Assembly (NCBI RefSeq): GCF_022836935.1
Contig: NZ_CP083239.1
Coordinates: 868,001-932,000 of the forward strand
Length of the DNA: 64,000 nt
Direction: 5' to 3'
Source of the DNA: Ancylobacter polymorphus
GTDB lineage: Bacteria; Pseudomonadota; Alphaproteobacteria; Rhizobiales; Xanthobacteraceae
Shown here: one piece after another, positions 27,828 to 36,580 of the stretch
Layout of the letters: every line of letters begins with the position of its first letter
Position numbering within the stretch: the stretch's first letter is position 1
Notes under the pieces: generated by a model
Database searches by the model: none
Told to the model about the DNA's origin: nothing
What the model saw: only the letters and a program-made list of their open reading frames with translations
Program-made: the position numbers and the translations under genes

Positions 27828-27868
27828 GGCGGCAGCGTTGCCGCCCTACATCCAGGCTATGCAGCCCT
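27828..27868 (+). promoter_or_regulatory. ANTAR-type two-hairpin antiterminator element
   Basis: First hairpin: perfect GGCGGC/GCCGCC stem with hexaloop AGCGTT, having A at loop position 1 and G at position 4, the two bases conserved in ANTAR targets. Nine-base linker. Second hairpin: GGC/GCC closing hexaloop TATGCA (G at position 4 but T at position 1), extended by A-T past a bulged C. The 3' strand of the second hairpin overlaps the 5' arm of the terminator that follows, so forming it would prevent termination. AmiR-like protein from the gene upstream is the obvious ligand. Confidence 0.6.
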
Positions 27869-27907
27869 CGATGGTGCCGGAAGGCACTGCCGGGGGCTTT
27901 TTGTTTT
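27863..27907 (+). terminator. Leader intrinsic terminator (attenuator) of the first amide operon
   Basis: Stem AGCCCTCG pairs with CGGGGGCT (one G-T pair), with an inner stem GTGCC/GGCAC capped by a GGAA tetraloop, followed at once by TTTTT-G-TTTT. It sits upstream of the nitrilase gene with no coding sequence before it on the short leader, so it is an attenuator rather than an operon end. Confidence 0.75.
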
Positions 27908-27948
27908 CACGCCGCGGCGCCCCGCGGCGATCGCAGAGGTGCGCCTTC

Positions 27949-28818
27949 ATGCCGGTCTCAAGCCTTGTCCGCGTCGCCTGCATCCAGATGGAGCCGCGCT
28001 TCGGCGACACCAGCGCCAATGTCGCGCATTCGCTCGGCCTCATCGCCCGCGCGGCCGACGGCGGCGCCAAGCTGATCGTGCTGCCGGAACTCGCCAATAC
28101 CGGCTACGTGTTCGAGACCCGCGAGGAAGCCTTCGGCCTCGCCGAAACCATTCCCGACGGGCCGAGCTGCCAGGCCTGGGCGAAAATCGCCAAGGAGCGC
28201 GGCCTGCACATCGTCGCCGGCATCACCGAGCGCGAGGGCACGGCGCTCTACAACAGCGCGGTCGTGATCGGGCCGGAGGGCCATATCGGCACCTATCGCA
28301 AGATGCATTTGTGGGGCAACGAGAACCTGTTCTTCGAGCCCGGCAATAACGGCTTCCCGGTGTTCCACACCGCGCTGGGCCGCATCGGCGTCGCCATCTG
28401 CTACGATGGCTGGTTCCCGGAGACCTACCGGCTGCAGGCGCTGCAGGGCGCGGACATCGTCTGCGTGCCCACCAACTGGGTGCCGATCCCCGGCCAGGCC
28501 GAGGGGCGCGAGGCGATGGCCAACATCCTCGCCATGGCCGCCGCCCATTCCAACTCGCTCTACATCGCCTGCGCCGACCGCATCGGCACCGAGCGCGGCC
28601 AGCCCTTCGAGGGCCAGAGCCTCATCCTCAGCTACACCGGCTGGCCCGCCGCCGGCCCGGCGAGCCGCGACGGCGAGGAGATCGTCTCCGCCGAGATCGA
28701 CCTCGGCGCCGCCCGCCGCGCCCGCAACTGGAACGACTTCAACCAGGTGCTGCGCGACCGCCGCACCGATGTCTATGCCGAGATGCTCGGCGCGCCGATT
28801 TCCCGGGGCTGGTATTAG
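27949..28818 (+). CDS. Carbon-nitrogen hydrolase (nitrilase superfamily amidase)
   Basis: Cytoplasmic hydrolase of 289 residues with the complete Glu-Lys-Cys triad: E47 in LPELANTGY, K118 in TYRKMHLW and C151 in AICYDGWFPE. The superfamily hydrolyses amides, carbamoyl groups or nitriles to release ammonia. The ATG is preceded by AGAGG at nine bases; it lies 42 bases after the attenuator T-run and is the first gene under its control. The substrate is probably the compound imported by the following transporter. Confidence 0.9.
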   Translation: MPVSSLVRVACIQMEPRFGDTSANVAHSLGLIARAADGGAKLIVLPELANTGYVFETREEAFGLAETIPDGPSCQAWAKIAKERGLHIVAGITEREGTALYNSAVVIGPEGHIGTYRKMHLWGNENLFFEPGNNGFPVFHTALGRIGVAICYDGWFPETYRLQALQGADIVCVPTNWVPIPGQAEGREAMANILAMAAAHSNSLYIACADRIGTERGQPFEGQSLILSYTGWPAAGPASRDGEEIVSAEIDLGAARRARNWNDFNQVLRDRRTDVYAEMLGAPISRGWY

Positions 28819-28872
28819 AGCCCCTCTTCTCTCCACCGCTGCCAAAAACCCATAACCTTCCGGAGAAAGCCT

Positions 28873-30027
28873 ATGTCCCGTCTCTCGCTGCTGATGGCCG
28901 GCGTGTTTGCCGCCGGCCTTCTCACTGGGCCGGCGCTCGCCGCCGACACCATCACCATCGGCATTCCCGTCGGCCTGTCCGGCGCCAATTCCGTGGTCGC
29001 GCCCTCCGTCGTCCAGTCCGCCGAGCTGGCGGTGGAGGAGATCAACGCCAAGGGCGGCATCCTCGGCAAGAAGGTGGTGCTTGAGGTCGCCGACGACGCC
29101 TCCGGCGCGGCCGGCGCGCAGAAGGCCTTCGATTCGCTGATTTTCCAGAAGAAGGTCGACGTGCTGATCTCGATGGAGACCTCGGCGGCGCGCAATGCCG
29201 GCCTGCCGATCGTCAATCGCGGCAAGGTGCCCTACATCTACACCTCGTTCTATGAGGGCCGCTCCTGCAGCCCCTATATGTATGTGAACGCCTGGGTGCC
29301 GGACCAGCAGGTCGCCCCGATTGTCGACTTCTTCAACAAGGAAGGCGCCAAGACCTATTTCCTCATCGGTTCGGACTACGCCTTCGGCCGCGGCATGCTG
29401 GCCTTCACCAAGGCCTATATTGAAAAGACCGGCGGCAAGGTGGTGGGCGACGAATACGCCCCGATGGACGCCACCGACTGGACGGCCATCCTCTCCAAGG
29501 TGAAGGCGGCGAATCCCGACGCCATCATCACCTCCACCGCCGGCGGCGCGCCGAATGTGACGCTGACCAAGCAGCTGCGCGCGGCGGGCATCAAGTCGCT
29601 CTATGGCAACCTCGCCGTGGATGAGGGCACCGCCAAGGCCATGGGCCCGGATGCCGAAGGCATCTACATCGCCGGCTCCTACTTCACCAATATCGACACC
29701 CCTGCCAACAAGGCGTTCCTCGCCGCGATGGAGAAGAAGTTCGGCAAGGACCTGAAGACCCCGAACGACCTCTCCGTGCCGGAATATGAGGCGGTCTATG
29801 CCTACAAGGCGGCGGTGGAGAAGGCCGGCACGACGGATGCCGCCAAGGTGATCCCGGCGCTGGCGGAAGTCGCGGTGGAAGGCCCGCGCGGCACCATCGT
29901 CATGAACAAGCAGCGCCACGCCCCGCTGACCATGTATCTCGGCCAGGTGAAGGCCGATGGCTCGGTCGGCATCATCTCCACCTTCAAGGACGTGGACCCC
30001 GGCGAGCAGTGCCCGAAGCTGAAGTGA
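28873..30027 (+). CDS. HAAT-type ABC transporter substrate-binding protein
   Basis: Exported binding protein of 384 residues. Signal peptide: SLLMAGVFAAGLLTGPALAA. Mature part begins DTITIGIPVGLSGANSVVAP and contains ELAVEEINAKGGILGKKV, typical of the branched-chain amino acid/amide/urea binding-protein family. It shares with AmiC-like proteins the sequence YTSFYEGRSCSPYMYVN at the ligand cleft. It lies directly behind the nitrilase and before the permease genes. Confidence 0.92.
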   Translation: MSRLSLLMAGVFAAGLLTGPALAADTITIGIPVGLSGANSVVAPSVVQSAELAVEEINAKGGILGKKVVLEVADDASGAAGAQKAFDSLIFQKKVDVLISMETSAARNAGLPIVNRGKVPYIYTSFYEGRSCSPYMYVNAWVPDQQVAPIVDFFNKEGAKTYFLIGSDYAFGRGMLAFTKAYIEKTGGKVVGDEYAPMDATDWTAILSKVKAANPDAIITSTAGGAPNVTLTKQLRAAGIKSLYGNLAVDEGTAKAMGPDAEGIYIAGSYFTNIDTPANKAFLAAMEKKFGKDLKTPNDLSVPEYEAVYAYKAAVEKAGTTDAAKVIPALAEVAVEGPRGTIVMNKQRHAPLTMYLGQVKADGSVGIISTFKDVDPGEQCPKLK

Positions 30028-30068
30028 GCGACGCGCTGGCGCCTCTCCCCGTCGGGCCCCTCACCCAA

Positions 30069-30177
30069 CCCTCTCCCCGCCGGGGAGAGGGCTTGCCCGC
30101 CACCGATGGCGCGACCCTTGCGGCCCGCCCTGCGACGTCATCCTTCGAGGCGCGCTACGCGCGCACCTCAGGATGAT
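30069..30177. repeat. Two dispersed-type palindromes between binding protein and permease genes
   Basis: The first is a perfect ten-base inverted repeat, CCCTCTCCCC and GGGGAGAGGG, around GCC; the same element recurs before the permease gene of the second amide operon. The second, at about 30138-30176, is a longer imperfect palindrome with arms TCATCCT and AGGATGA, inner GAGG/CCTC and GCGC/GCGC stems. Palindromes of this look are widely scattered in Hyphomicrobiales genomes. They may stabilise the upstream mRNA so that the binding protein is made in excess over the permease. Confidence 0.7.
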
Positions 30178-30232
30178 GCGCCCTCGGCTTCACTTACCGA
30201 CCCGCCGTGCCTCCAAACCCAAAGGACTTCGC

Positions 30233-31069
30233 ATGATCGCCCAGACGCTGGACATCGTGACGACCGCCGCCATCCTCTATGCGGTGGCGACCGGGCTGCT
30301 GCTCGTGTTCGGCGTCATGAAGATCATCAATTTCGCCCATGGCGGACTGATGACGCTGGGCGGCTATGCCGCGCTCGTCACCACCCAGGCCGGGCTCAAC
30401 CCGTGGCTCGCCATCCCGCTCGCCGCTTTGTTCGGCGGCGTGGTCGGCATGGCCATCGAGCGCTTCGTGGTGCGCCCGCTCTATTCCCGCCCGCTCGACG
30501 CCATCCTCGCCACCTGGGGCCTGTCGATCATCATCGGCCAGCTCATCACCCTCGCCTTCGGGCGCGGCGTGCAGTTCACCCAGTCGCCGCTCAGCGGCAC
30601 CATCGACATTCTCGGCGAGGGCTATTCCGCCTATCGCCTCGCCCTTGTCGGCATCGCAGCCCTGCTCGGCCTCGCCCTCACCGCCCTGCTGCAGGGCACG
30701 CGGCTGGGGCTGGAGACGCGGGCGGTGATCATGAACGAGGATCTGGCGCGCGGGCTCGGCATCAATAGCGGGCTGGTGCGCTTTCTCACCTTCACCCTCG
30801 GCTCGGCGCTGGCCGGCATCGCCGGCGCGCTGATCACGCCCTTGTCGAGCGTCGATCCCGCCATGGGCGTTCCCTGGCTGGTGAACGCCTTCATGCTGGT
30901 GCTGGTCTCCGGCGCCTCGCTGGTCAGCCTGCTGTTCGCCTGTCTGGTGCTGGGCGGGGCACAGGTGCTGGTCGCCACCCATTTCAGCCCGGTTCTCGGA
31001 GGCCTGACCATCGCCGTGCTCGCCGCCATCATTCTGCGCATCCGGCCTCAGGGGTTCGCCCGTGACTGA
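30233..31069 (+). CDS. LivH-type ABC permease
   Basis: Inner-membrane permease of 278 residues, LivH/UrtB type, with the N-terminal LFGVMKIINFAHGGLMTLGGY-like segment (seen as FGVMKIINFAHGGLMTLGG) and the coupling-loop region GTRLGLETRAVIMNEDLARG. The ATG has AAAGGA seven bases upstream; an in-frame upstream extension runs through the palindromic repeat and is not coding. Its stop overlaps the next permease gene. Confidence 0.9.
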   Translation: MIAQTLDIVTTAAILYAVATGLLLVFGVMKIINFAHGGLMTLGGYAALVTTQAGLNPWLAIPLAALFGGVVGMAIERFVVRPLYSRPLDAILATWGLSIIIGQLITLAFGRGVQFTQSPLSGTIDILGEGYSAYRLALVGIAALLGLALTALLQGTRLGLETRAVIMNEDLARGLGINSGLVRFLTFTLGSALAGIAGALITPLSSVDPAMGVPWLVNAFMLVLVSGASLVSLLFACLVLGGAQVLVATHFSPVLGGLTIAVLAAIILRIRPQGFARD

Positions 31070-32888
31070 AGCGCGCCGCCTCTCCCTCATCCTCGCCGTC
31101 GCCCTGCTCGCGCTGGCGGCAATCGTCGCCGGGCCCTATGTGCTCGACACCTATTCGGTGAACGTGCTCACCCGCTCGCTGCTCTATGCGGCGGTGGCGC
31201 TGACGGTGGACCTGCTGTGGGGCTTCCTCGGCATCCTCACCTTCGGCCAGTCGGTGTTCTTCGCCTGCGGCGCCTATGCGGCGGGGCTGGTCTTCACCCA
31301 TCTCGACTTCTCCACCGGCAATGCCGTGCTCGCCCTCGGGCTCGGCGTCGGCGGGGCGCTGCTGGTGGCGGCGATTGTCGGCTGGCTCGCCTTCTGGCAC
31401 GGCGCCTCGGCGCTCTATGCCTCGGTGATCACGCTGGTTCTGCCCATCGTGGCGACGCAGCTGCTCTATTCCGGCGGCACCTTCACCGGCTCGTCGAGCG
31501 GCCTGTCCGGCTTCATGAGCTTCGATCTGTCGATGGAAGCCTGGTTCTGGCTGGCGGGCGGCTTCCTCGTCCTCGTGACCACGGTCGCCTACATCTTCGT
31601 CAAGAGCGATGCCGGCAAGCTGCTGGTAGCCGTGCGCGAGAACGAGCAGCGCTGCAAATATCTCGGCCTCGACACGTCGCGGCTGAAGATCCTCGTTTAT
31701 CTCGCCTGCGCCGCCATCGCCGCCATCGCCGGCTACATCTATGCCGGCTATGCGATGGTGGTGGCGCCGGAACTCGCCGGCTTCGTCTTCGGCACGGAAC
31801 TCGTCATCTGGACCGCGCTCGGCGGGCGCGGAACGCTGCTCGGCCCGGTGTTCGGCGCGCTGATCGTCGATTATGAGAGCGCGCAGCTCGCCGGGGACTA
31901 TCCTTTCGTCTGGCAGCTCATCATCGGCGTGCTGTTCGTGCTGGTCATCGTCGCCTTCCCGCGCGGCCTGCTGCCGGTCGTGTTCGACCTGCCGCGCAAG
32001 CTCATCGGCCTCCTGCGCCCGCGCCGCCCCGCCCCGGCGGCCAGCGTGCGGCTCTCCACCCTCGACGCGGCGGAGACGCAGGGCGTCGAGGCCGGCCAGG
32101 GGCCGGCGCTGAGCGTTTCCGGCGTCGCCAAGCGCTTCGGCAGCCTCACCGTGTTGGAAGCCATCGATTTCGAGGCGCGTGCCGGCGAACTCGTCAGCCT
32201 TGTCGGCCCCAATGGCGCCGGCAAGACCACGCTGATGCGCTGCATCGCCGATGGCGCGGAACGTTCCGCCGGCCGCATCGCCGTCAATGGCTACGACATC
32301 GGCCGCAAGCCGCCGGAAGCCTGCGTCGCGCTCGGCGTCGGGCGCAAGTTCCAGATGGCGAATGTGTTCGAAACGCTCACCGTCGCCCAGTGCCTGCAGA
32401 TCGCCCGCGTGCGCCACGCCCGCCCCTCACTGTGGCGGCGCGCGCAGGTCCTGCCGCTCCCCGAGGCGGCGATGCATGTCATCGCCACCACGGGGCTGGA
32501 CAAGCAGCTTTCCACCCCGGCGCATCTGCTCTCGCACGGCATGAAGCAGGCGCTGGAACTCGCCATGGTGCTGGCGCTGGAACCGCGCGTACTGCTGCTC
32601 GACGAGCCCACCGCCGGCCTCACCAAGACCGAGCGCATGCAGATCGGCGCCATCCTCATCGAGCTGACCAAGAAGCAGGGCCTGTGCGTGCTGCTGGTGG
32701 AGCACGATCTCGACTTCGTGCGCGAGATTTCCTCGCGCGTCATCGTCCTGCACCAGGGCCATATCGTGCTCGATGGCTCGGTGGAGGAGGTGGTCGCGTC
32801 CGAACTCGTGAAGCAGGTCTATGCCGGCTCCGGCCATGCCGGCATCGACCACGAAACCGCCCCCGCGCCCAAGGAGATGCCGGCATGA
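31062..32888 (+). CDS. Fused LivM-type permease and LivG-type ATPase
   Basis: 608-residue fusion of the second permease and the first ATPase of this importer. Residues 1-315 are LivM-like helices with the coupling loop VAVRENEQRCKYLGLDTSR; a Pro/Ala-rich linker of about 30 residues follows; 350-590 are an ATPase with Walker A GPNGAGKTT, the non-standard signature LLSHGMKQALELAMVLA and Walker B LLLDEPTAGLTK. In the second amide operon the same parts are separate genes. No frameshift is needed, so the fusion is genuine. It overlaps the genes on both sides by a few bases. Confidence 0.92.
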   Translation: MTEARRLSLILAVALLALAAIVAGPYVLDTYSVNVLTRSLLYAAVALTVDLLWGFLGILTFGQSVFFACGAYAAGLVFTHLDFSTGNAVLALGLGVGGALLVAAIVGWLAFWHGASALYASVITLVLPIVATQLLYSGGTFTGSSSGLSGFMSFDLSMEAWFWLAGGFLVLVTTVAYIFVKSDAGKLLVAVRENEQRCKYLGLDTSRLKILVYLACAAIAAIAGYIYAGYAMVVAPELAGFVFGTELVIWTALGGRGTLLGPVFGALIVDYESAQLAGDYPFVWQLIIGVLFVLVIVAFPRGLLPVVFDLPRKLIGLLRPRRPAPAASVRLSTLDAAETQGVEAGQGPALSVSGVAKRFGSLTVLEAIDFEARAGELVSLVGPNGAGKTTLMRCIADGAERSAGRIAVNGYDIGRKPPEACVALGVGRKFQMANVFETLTVAQCLQIARVRHARPSLWRRAQVLPLPEAAMHVIATTGLDKQLSTPAHLLSHGMKQALELAMVLALEPRVLLLDEPTAGLTKTERMQIGAILIELTKKQGLCVLLVEHDLDFVREISSRVIVLHQGHIVLDGSVEEVVASELVKQVYAGSGHAGIDHETAPAPKEMPA

Positions 32889-33583
32889 GCGTCCTCTCGG
32901 TCGACAACCTCTCCAGCGGCTATGCCGGCGCGGTGGTGCTGCGCGAGGTGAGCCTCGCCATCGCGCCGGGCGAAATCCTCGCCGTGCTCGGCAAGAACGG
33001 CATGGGCAAATCCACCCTGCTCAAAGCGGTCATGGGCTTCCTGCCGAAAATGACCGGCACCGTGGGTATTGCCGGCGCGGAGGCCACGCGCCTCGCCCCG
33101 CACCGCGTGGCGCGGCTGGGGGTCGGCTATGTCGCGCAGGAAAAGGCGCTGTTCCAGGATATGAGCGTGGAAGAAAATCTCCGCCTCGCCGTGCGCCGCC
33201 CGGATTTCGAGGCGGCGCTGGCCGAGGTGGAAGCCTCCTTCCCCTTCCTGCTCCAGCGCCTCAAGCAGCGTGCCGGCACGCTGTCCGGCGGCGAGCAGAA
33301 AATGCTGCTGATGGCCCGCTCGCTGGCGACGGGGGCGAAGCTCTTGCTGGTCGACGAGATCACCGAAGGCTTGCAGCCCTCGGTCATCGACCGGCTGGCC
33401 GGCGTCATCCGCAGCGCCCGCGAGCGGCACGGCACCACCATGCTCCTGGTCGAGCAGCACCTGCCCTTCGCCTTGGCGGTGGCGGACCGCTGGGCGGTGC
33501 TGGACCGCGGCGAGATCGCCGAGACCGGCGCCACTTCCGAGCCGGATTCCCGCGCCAGGGTGCTGAAACATTTGAGCGTGTGA
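32885..33583 (+). CDS. LivF-type ABC transporter ATP-binding protein
   Basis: Second ATPase of the importer, 232 residues, coupled to the fusion gene through an ATGA overlap. Walker A is GKNGMGKST, signature LSGGEQKMLLMARSL, Walker B LLLVDEITEGLQPS, switch His in VEQHLPFAL. Slightly short for LivF but complete. With the preceding three genes it completes a four-component amide/urea-type importer. Confidence 0.92.
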   Translation: MSVLSVDNLSSGYAGAVVLREVSLAIAPGEILAVLGKNGMGKSTLLKAVMGFLPKMTGTVGIAGAEATRLAPHRVARLGVGYVAQEKALFQDMSVEENLRLAVRRPDFEAALAEVEASFPFLLQRLKQRAGTLSGGEQKMLLMARSLATGAKLLLVDEITEGLQPSVIDRLAGVIRSARERHGTTMLLVEQHLPFALAVADRWAVLDRGEIAETGATSEPDSRARVLKHLSV

Positions 33584-33592
33584 GGTGAGGCC

Positions 33593-34327
33593 ATGACGTT
33601 TTCCATCGTCGCCCGCTGCCCGTCCACCGGCCTGTTCGGCGTCGCGGTTGCCACCGCCGTGCCGGCGGTCGGCTCCATGTGCCCGTTCTCGCGGGCGAAG
33701 GTGGGCGCGGCTTCGACCCAGTCCTGGGTCAATCCCTATCTCGCGCTCGGCGTGCTCGACGCCATCGCCGCCGGGCATGGCGCCCGCGCGGCGCTTCAAG
33801 CGGCACTGGCGGCGGATGACGCGCGTGAACTGCGCCAGATCGGCGTGGTTGACGCGAAGGGCGAGGCCGCCGCCTTCACCGGCGCGGAGTGCACGCCCTG
33901 GTGCGGGCAAGAAATCGGCGACGGTTTCGCGGTGCAGGGCAACATGCTCACCGGCCCCGAGGTGATCGACGCCATGGCGGCTGCGTTCCGCGCCAGCGTG
34001 GGTGCCGCGCTGGACGAAAGGCTGATGCGGGCGCTGGAAGCCGGCGACGCCGCCGGCGGCGACAAGCGCGGGCGGCAATCCGCCAGCCTTCGGGTGCAGG
34101 GCGAGGAGGATTATTGCGCGCTGGACCTGCGGGTGGACGAGCACGCCCAGCCCGTTACCGAGCTTCGGCGGGTGCTGGAAATCGCCCGGCTGCAGCTTGT
34201 GCCCTTTGTCGCGGGCATGCCCCGGCGCGGCATTGCCGCCGGGCCGGCGCCGGAGAGCGTCACCTCCATGCTGGCGCTCGCCCCGCCGGATCGGCCGGGC
34301 GGCGGCGGAAGCCGCCGCTTAACCTAA
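33593..34327 (+). CDS. DUF1028 family protein (Ntn-hydrolase-like)
   Basis: 244-residue protein opening with the DUF1028 signature MTFSIVARCPSTGLFGVAVA and continuing with VGAASTQSWVNPYLALGVLD and the ENML-like segment AVQGNMLTGPEVI. DUF1028 proteins have an Ntn-hydrolase-like fold but no firmly established reaction; they often accompany peptidase and transporter genes. It lies nine bases after the ATPase gene and is probably the last cistron of this amide operon. Its last codons lie in the first copy of a hairpin repeat. Confidence 0.85.
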   Translation: MTFSIVARCPSTGLFGVAVATAVPAVGSMCPFSRAKVGAASTQSWVNPYLALGVLDAIAAGHGARAALQAALAADDARELRQIGVVDAKGEAAAFTGAECTPWCGQEIGDGFAVQGNMLTGPEVIDAMAAAFRASVGAALDERLMRALEAGDAAGGDKRGRQSASLRVQGEEDYCALDLRVDEHAQPVTELRRVLEIARLQLVPFVAGMPRRGIAAGPAPESVTSMLALAPPDRPGGGGSRRLT

Positions 34328-34358
34328 GAAGTCGGCGGCGGAAGCCGCCGTTTAACCT
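34301..34358. repeat. Tandem 25-bp hairpin repeat at the end of the DUF1028 gene
   Basis: Two direct copies differing at one base, each a GGCGGC-GGAA-GCCGCC hairpin followed by G(C/T)TTAACCT. The first copy contains the end of the DUF1028 reading frame, the second lies just outside it. The hairpins could end or protect the operon transcript; there is no long T-run on the + strand. Confidence 0.65.
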
Positions 34359-34361
34359 GAA

Positions 34362-34390
34362 AAAACGGCGGCCCCGCGAGGAGCCGCCGC
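34362..34390 (-). terminator. Intrinsic terminator of the small secreted-protein gene
   Basis: Read on the - strand, a seven-base stem CGGCGGC/GCCGCCG with a ten-base loop is followed directly by TTTTTT. It lies about 40 bases past the stop of the gene transcribed leftward towards it, a classical Rho-independent arrangement. Confidence 0.8.
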
Positions 34391-34427
34391 AAAGTCGCAT
34401 CGAGGAACGCTGTGTTTAAGGCCGCAC

Positions 34428-34730
34428 TCAGTCGGTGCTGCGCGCGTTCTGCTCGATCTGGTTGGCGATATAGGGCTCGACGCCCTGGGTGTTCGGGCCG
34501 CGCATGCTGCGCGCGTCATACATCCCGCCCTCATACATGGTCGCGGCGTTGCGGCCCTCGGTAACGGTGCCGCGCTGCGACCAGTCACCCTGCTGCGTTG
34601 CATTGTGGCTCTGCGACCAGCCGGACGAAGCGCCCGTGCCGGTGTTGTAGCCCTGGGCGAGAGCCGGACCAGCGAAAGCAGCGGCAAGAACAGCACCAAG
34701 CACCGGAAGGGAAACGGTCTTCTTCATCAT
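34428..34730 (-). CDS. Small secreted protein of unknown function
   Basis: 100-residue protein with a clear signal peptide (KKTVSLPVLGAVLAAAFAGP, cleaved after ALA). The mature part of about 75 residues is polar, rich in Gly, Ser, Asn, Gln and Tyr (QGYNTGTGASSGWSQSHN) with no cysteine and no recognised domain. Two consecutive ATG codons follow AAAGGA, which fixes the start; an upstream extension lacks a binding site. It has its own terminator and stands alone between two operons. Likely periplasmic or surface-exposed; function not recognised. Confidence 0.8.
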   Translation of the reverse strand: MMKKTVSLPVLGAVLAAAFAGPALAQGYNTGTGASSGWSQSHNATQQGDWSQRGTVTEGRNAATMYEGGMYDARSMRGPNTQGVEPYIANQIEQNARSTD

Positions 34731-34977
34731 CAACATCCTTTGAAGAGCGCGACATTTCGACACGATAGTCAGCATCAGAACAGGTCACGCGTTCGGGTTC
34801 GACACGCATTCACCTGGCCGGATCTCCACGGCCCGGCCGGTGAATCTGCTGGTACAACGTAGGCCAGCCGCGATTGTTTCCTCGAAACCGGGCGTGCGAC
34901 ATCGCAAGCGCGTGATGCGGCGCAACGCACCTGCGCGGCACTGCGGCAAGGGCGAGCCACCCGAGCGCGGGGCTCCG

Positions 34978-36516
34978 CTATTCCCCGCGCGGAAAACGCT
35001 GGTTCTCTTCGAGAACGTTCAGGTCCATATGGTTGCGCATATAGCGCTCGGACGCCTTCTGCAGCGGCTGGAAATCCCAGGGGTAATAGGCGCCGTTGCG
35101 CAGCGCCTCATACACCACATGCCGCCGCGCCTGGCTGGCGCGCACCTCGGCGTCGAAGCGGGCGAGGTCCCAGCGCGCCCGCATCGCCGCCGTCATCCGC
35201 TCCATCACGTCGGCGCAGGCGGGGTCCGCCGCGCGGTTGACGCGTTCGTGCGGGTCCTCGTCGAGATTGGTCAGGATCGGCGGGTCGAGATCGCAGAGAA
35301 TGAGCTTCCACGGCCCGTCGCGCAAAGCCACCAGCGGGGCATAGGAGCCTTCCGCCGCGTATTCCATCGGCACCGGCGAGCGCTCACCCTCCCCCCGCGC
35401 CGGCCCGACCAGGCTTTCGCCATCGGTCCAGGGCAGCACGCCGCCGAGGTCGAGCCCAACCAGTTCCGCCAAAGTGGGCAGCACGTCGAGCGTGGAGGCG
35501 GCACGCTCAACGCGGCCGGCGGGCAGGCCGGGAGCGGCCATCATCAGCGGCACGCGCGCCGAACCCTCCAGGAAGTTCATCTTGAACCACAGCCCACGCT
35601 CGCCCAGCATGTCGCCATGGTCGGAGACGAAGACGACGATCGTGTCGTCACTTAGCCGGCAACGCTCCAGCACGTCGAGCAGTTCGCCGATCTTTTCGTC
35701 GACATAGGAGATGTTGGCGAAATAGGCCCGGCGTGAGCGGCGCACATCCTCCGGCGTCACATGGCTGGCCGCATGGTCGCTCGCCAGCATCAGCCGCTGC
35801 GCATGCGGGTCTTGCTGCGCGAAAGGGATCGGCGCCACCACGGGGTCAAGCGCCGGGCAGTCCGCATAAAGGTCCCAGAAGCGCTTGCGGGCGACATAGG
35901 GGTCGTGCGGGTGGGTGAAGCTCACCGTGAGGCACCAGGGGCGCGCGTCATGGCCGCGCGCGAGGTCGTAGAGCTTGCGCGCGGCGTGATAGGCCACCTC
36001 GTCGTCATATTCGAGCTGGTTGGTGATCTCCGCCACCCCGGCGCCGGTGACGGAACCCAGATTGTGGTACCACCAGTCGATCCGCTCGCCCGGCTTGGTG
36101 TAGTCCGGCGTCCAGCCGAAATCGGCGGGGTAGATGTCGGTGGTCAGCCGCTCCTCGAAACCGTGCAGCTGGTCCGGCCCGACGAAATGCATCTTGCCCG
36201 ACAACGCGGTGTGATAGCCGGCGCGGCGCAGATGGTGGGCGAAGGTCGGAATGTCCGAGGTGAACTCGGCGGCATTGTCATAGACCCGCGTGCGGCTCGG
36301 CAATTGCCCGGACATGAAGGAGGCGCGCGCCGGCGCGCAGAGCGGGCTCGCCGTATAGGTGTGGACGAAGCGCGCGGAACGGGCCGCCAGCGCCTTCAGA
36401 TGCGGCGCATGGAGAAAGTCCGCCGGGCCGTCGGGGAAAAAGGTGCCGTTCAGCTGGTCGACCATCAGGATGAGAATGTTCGGGCGGGCGGGCGAAGCGG
36501 TCGGCGTCGCGGTCAT
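34978..36516 (-). CDS. betC: Choline-sulfatase
   Basis: Sulfatase of about 512 residues that hydrolyses choline-O-sulfate to choline and sulfate. The formylglycine motif is CAPARAS (Cys-type, CxPxR), preceded by the metal-binding start ILILMVDQLNGTFF and followed by GKMHFVGPDQLHGFEERL, the segment characteristic of choline-sulfatase, and VVFVSDHGDMLGERGLW. Length agrees with BetC (about 510). ATG preferred over an upstream GTG; neither has a strong binding site. It follows choX by 64 bases on the same strand, so the two form an operon. Confidence 0.92.
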   Translation of the reverse strand: MTATPTASPARPNILILMVDQLNGTFFPDGPADFLHAPHLKALAARSARFVHTYTASPLCAPARASFMSGQLPSRTRVYDNAAEFTSDIPTFAHHLRRAGYHTALSGKMHFVGPDQLHGFEERLTTDIYPADFGWTPDYTKPGERIDWWYHNLGSVTGAGVAEITNQLEYDDEVAYHAARKLYDLARGHDARPWCLTVSFTHPHDPYVARKRFWDLYADCPALDPVVAPIPFAQQDPHAQRLMLASDHAASHVTPEDVRRSRRAYFANISYVDEKIGELLDVLERCRLSDDTIVVFVSDHGDMLGERGLWFKMNFLEGSARVPLMMAAPGLPAGRVERAASTLDVLPTLAELVGLDLGGVLPWTDGESLVGPARGEGERSPVPMEYAAEGSYAPLVALRDGPWKLILCDLDPPILTNLDEDPHERVNRAADPACADVMERMTAAMRARWDLARFDAEVRASQARRHVVYEALRNGAYYPWDFQPLQKASERYMRNHMDLNVLEENQRFPRGE

Positions 36517-36580
36517 GGCAGGGTCCACGCGGCAGGCTTAAGGGAGGGCCGGCAGCACCGCCGCCGGCCTCATTGAGGGT

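Noticed and set aside
34301..34390. Short CRISPR-like array
   Set aside because: Only two 25-base copies with an eight-base spacer and no cas genes; these are hairpin repeats next to a terminator.
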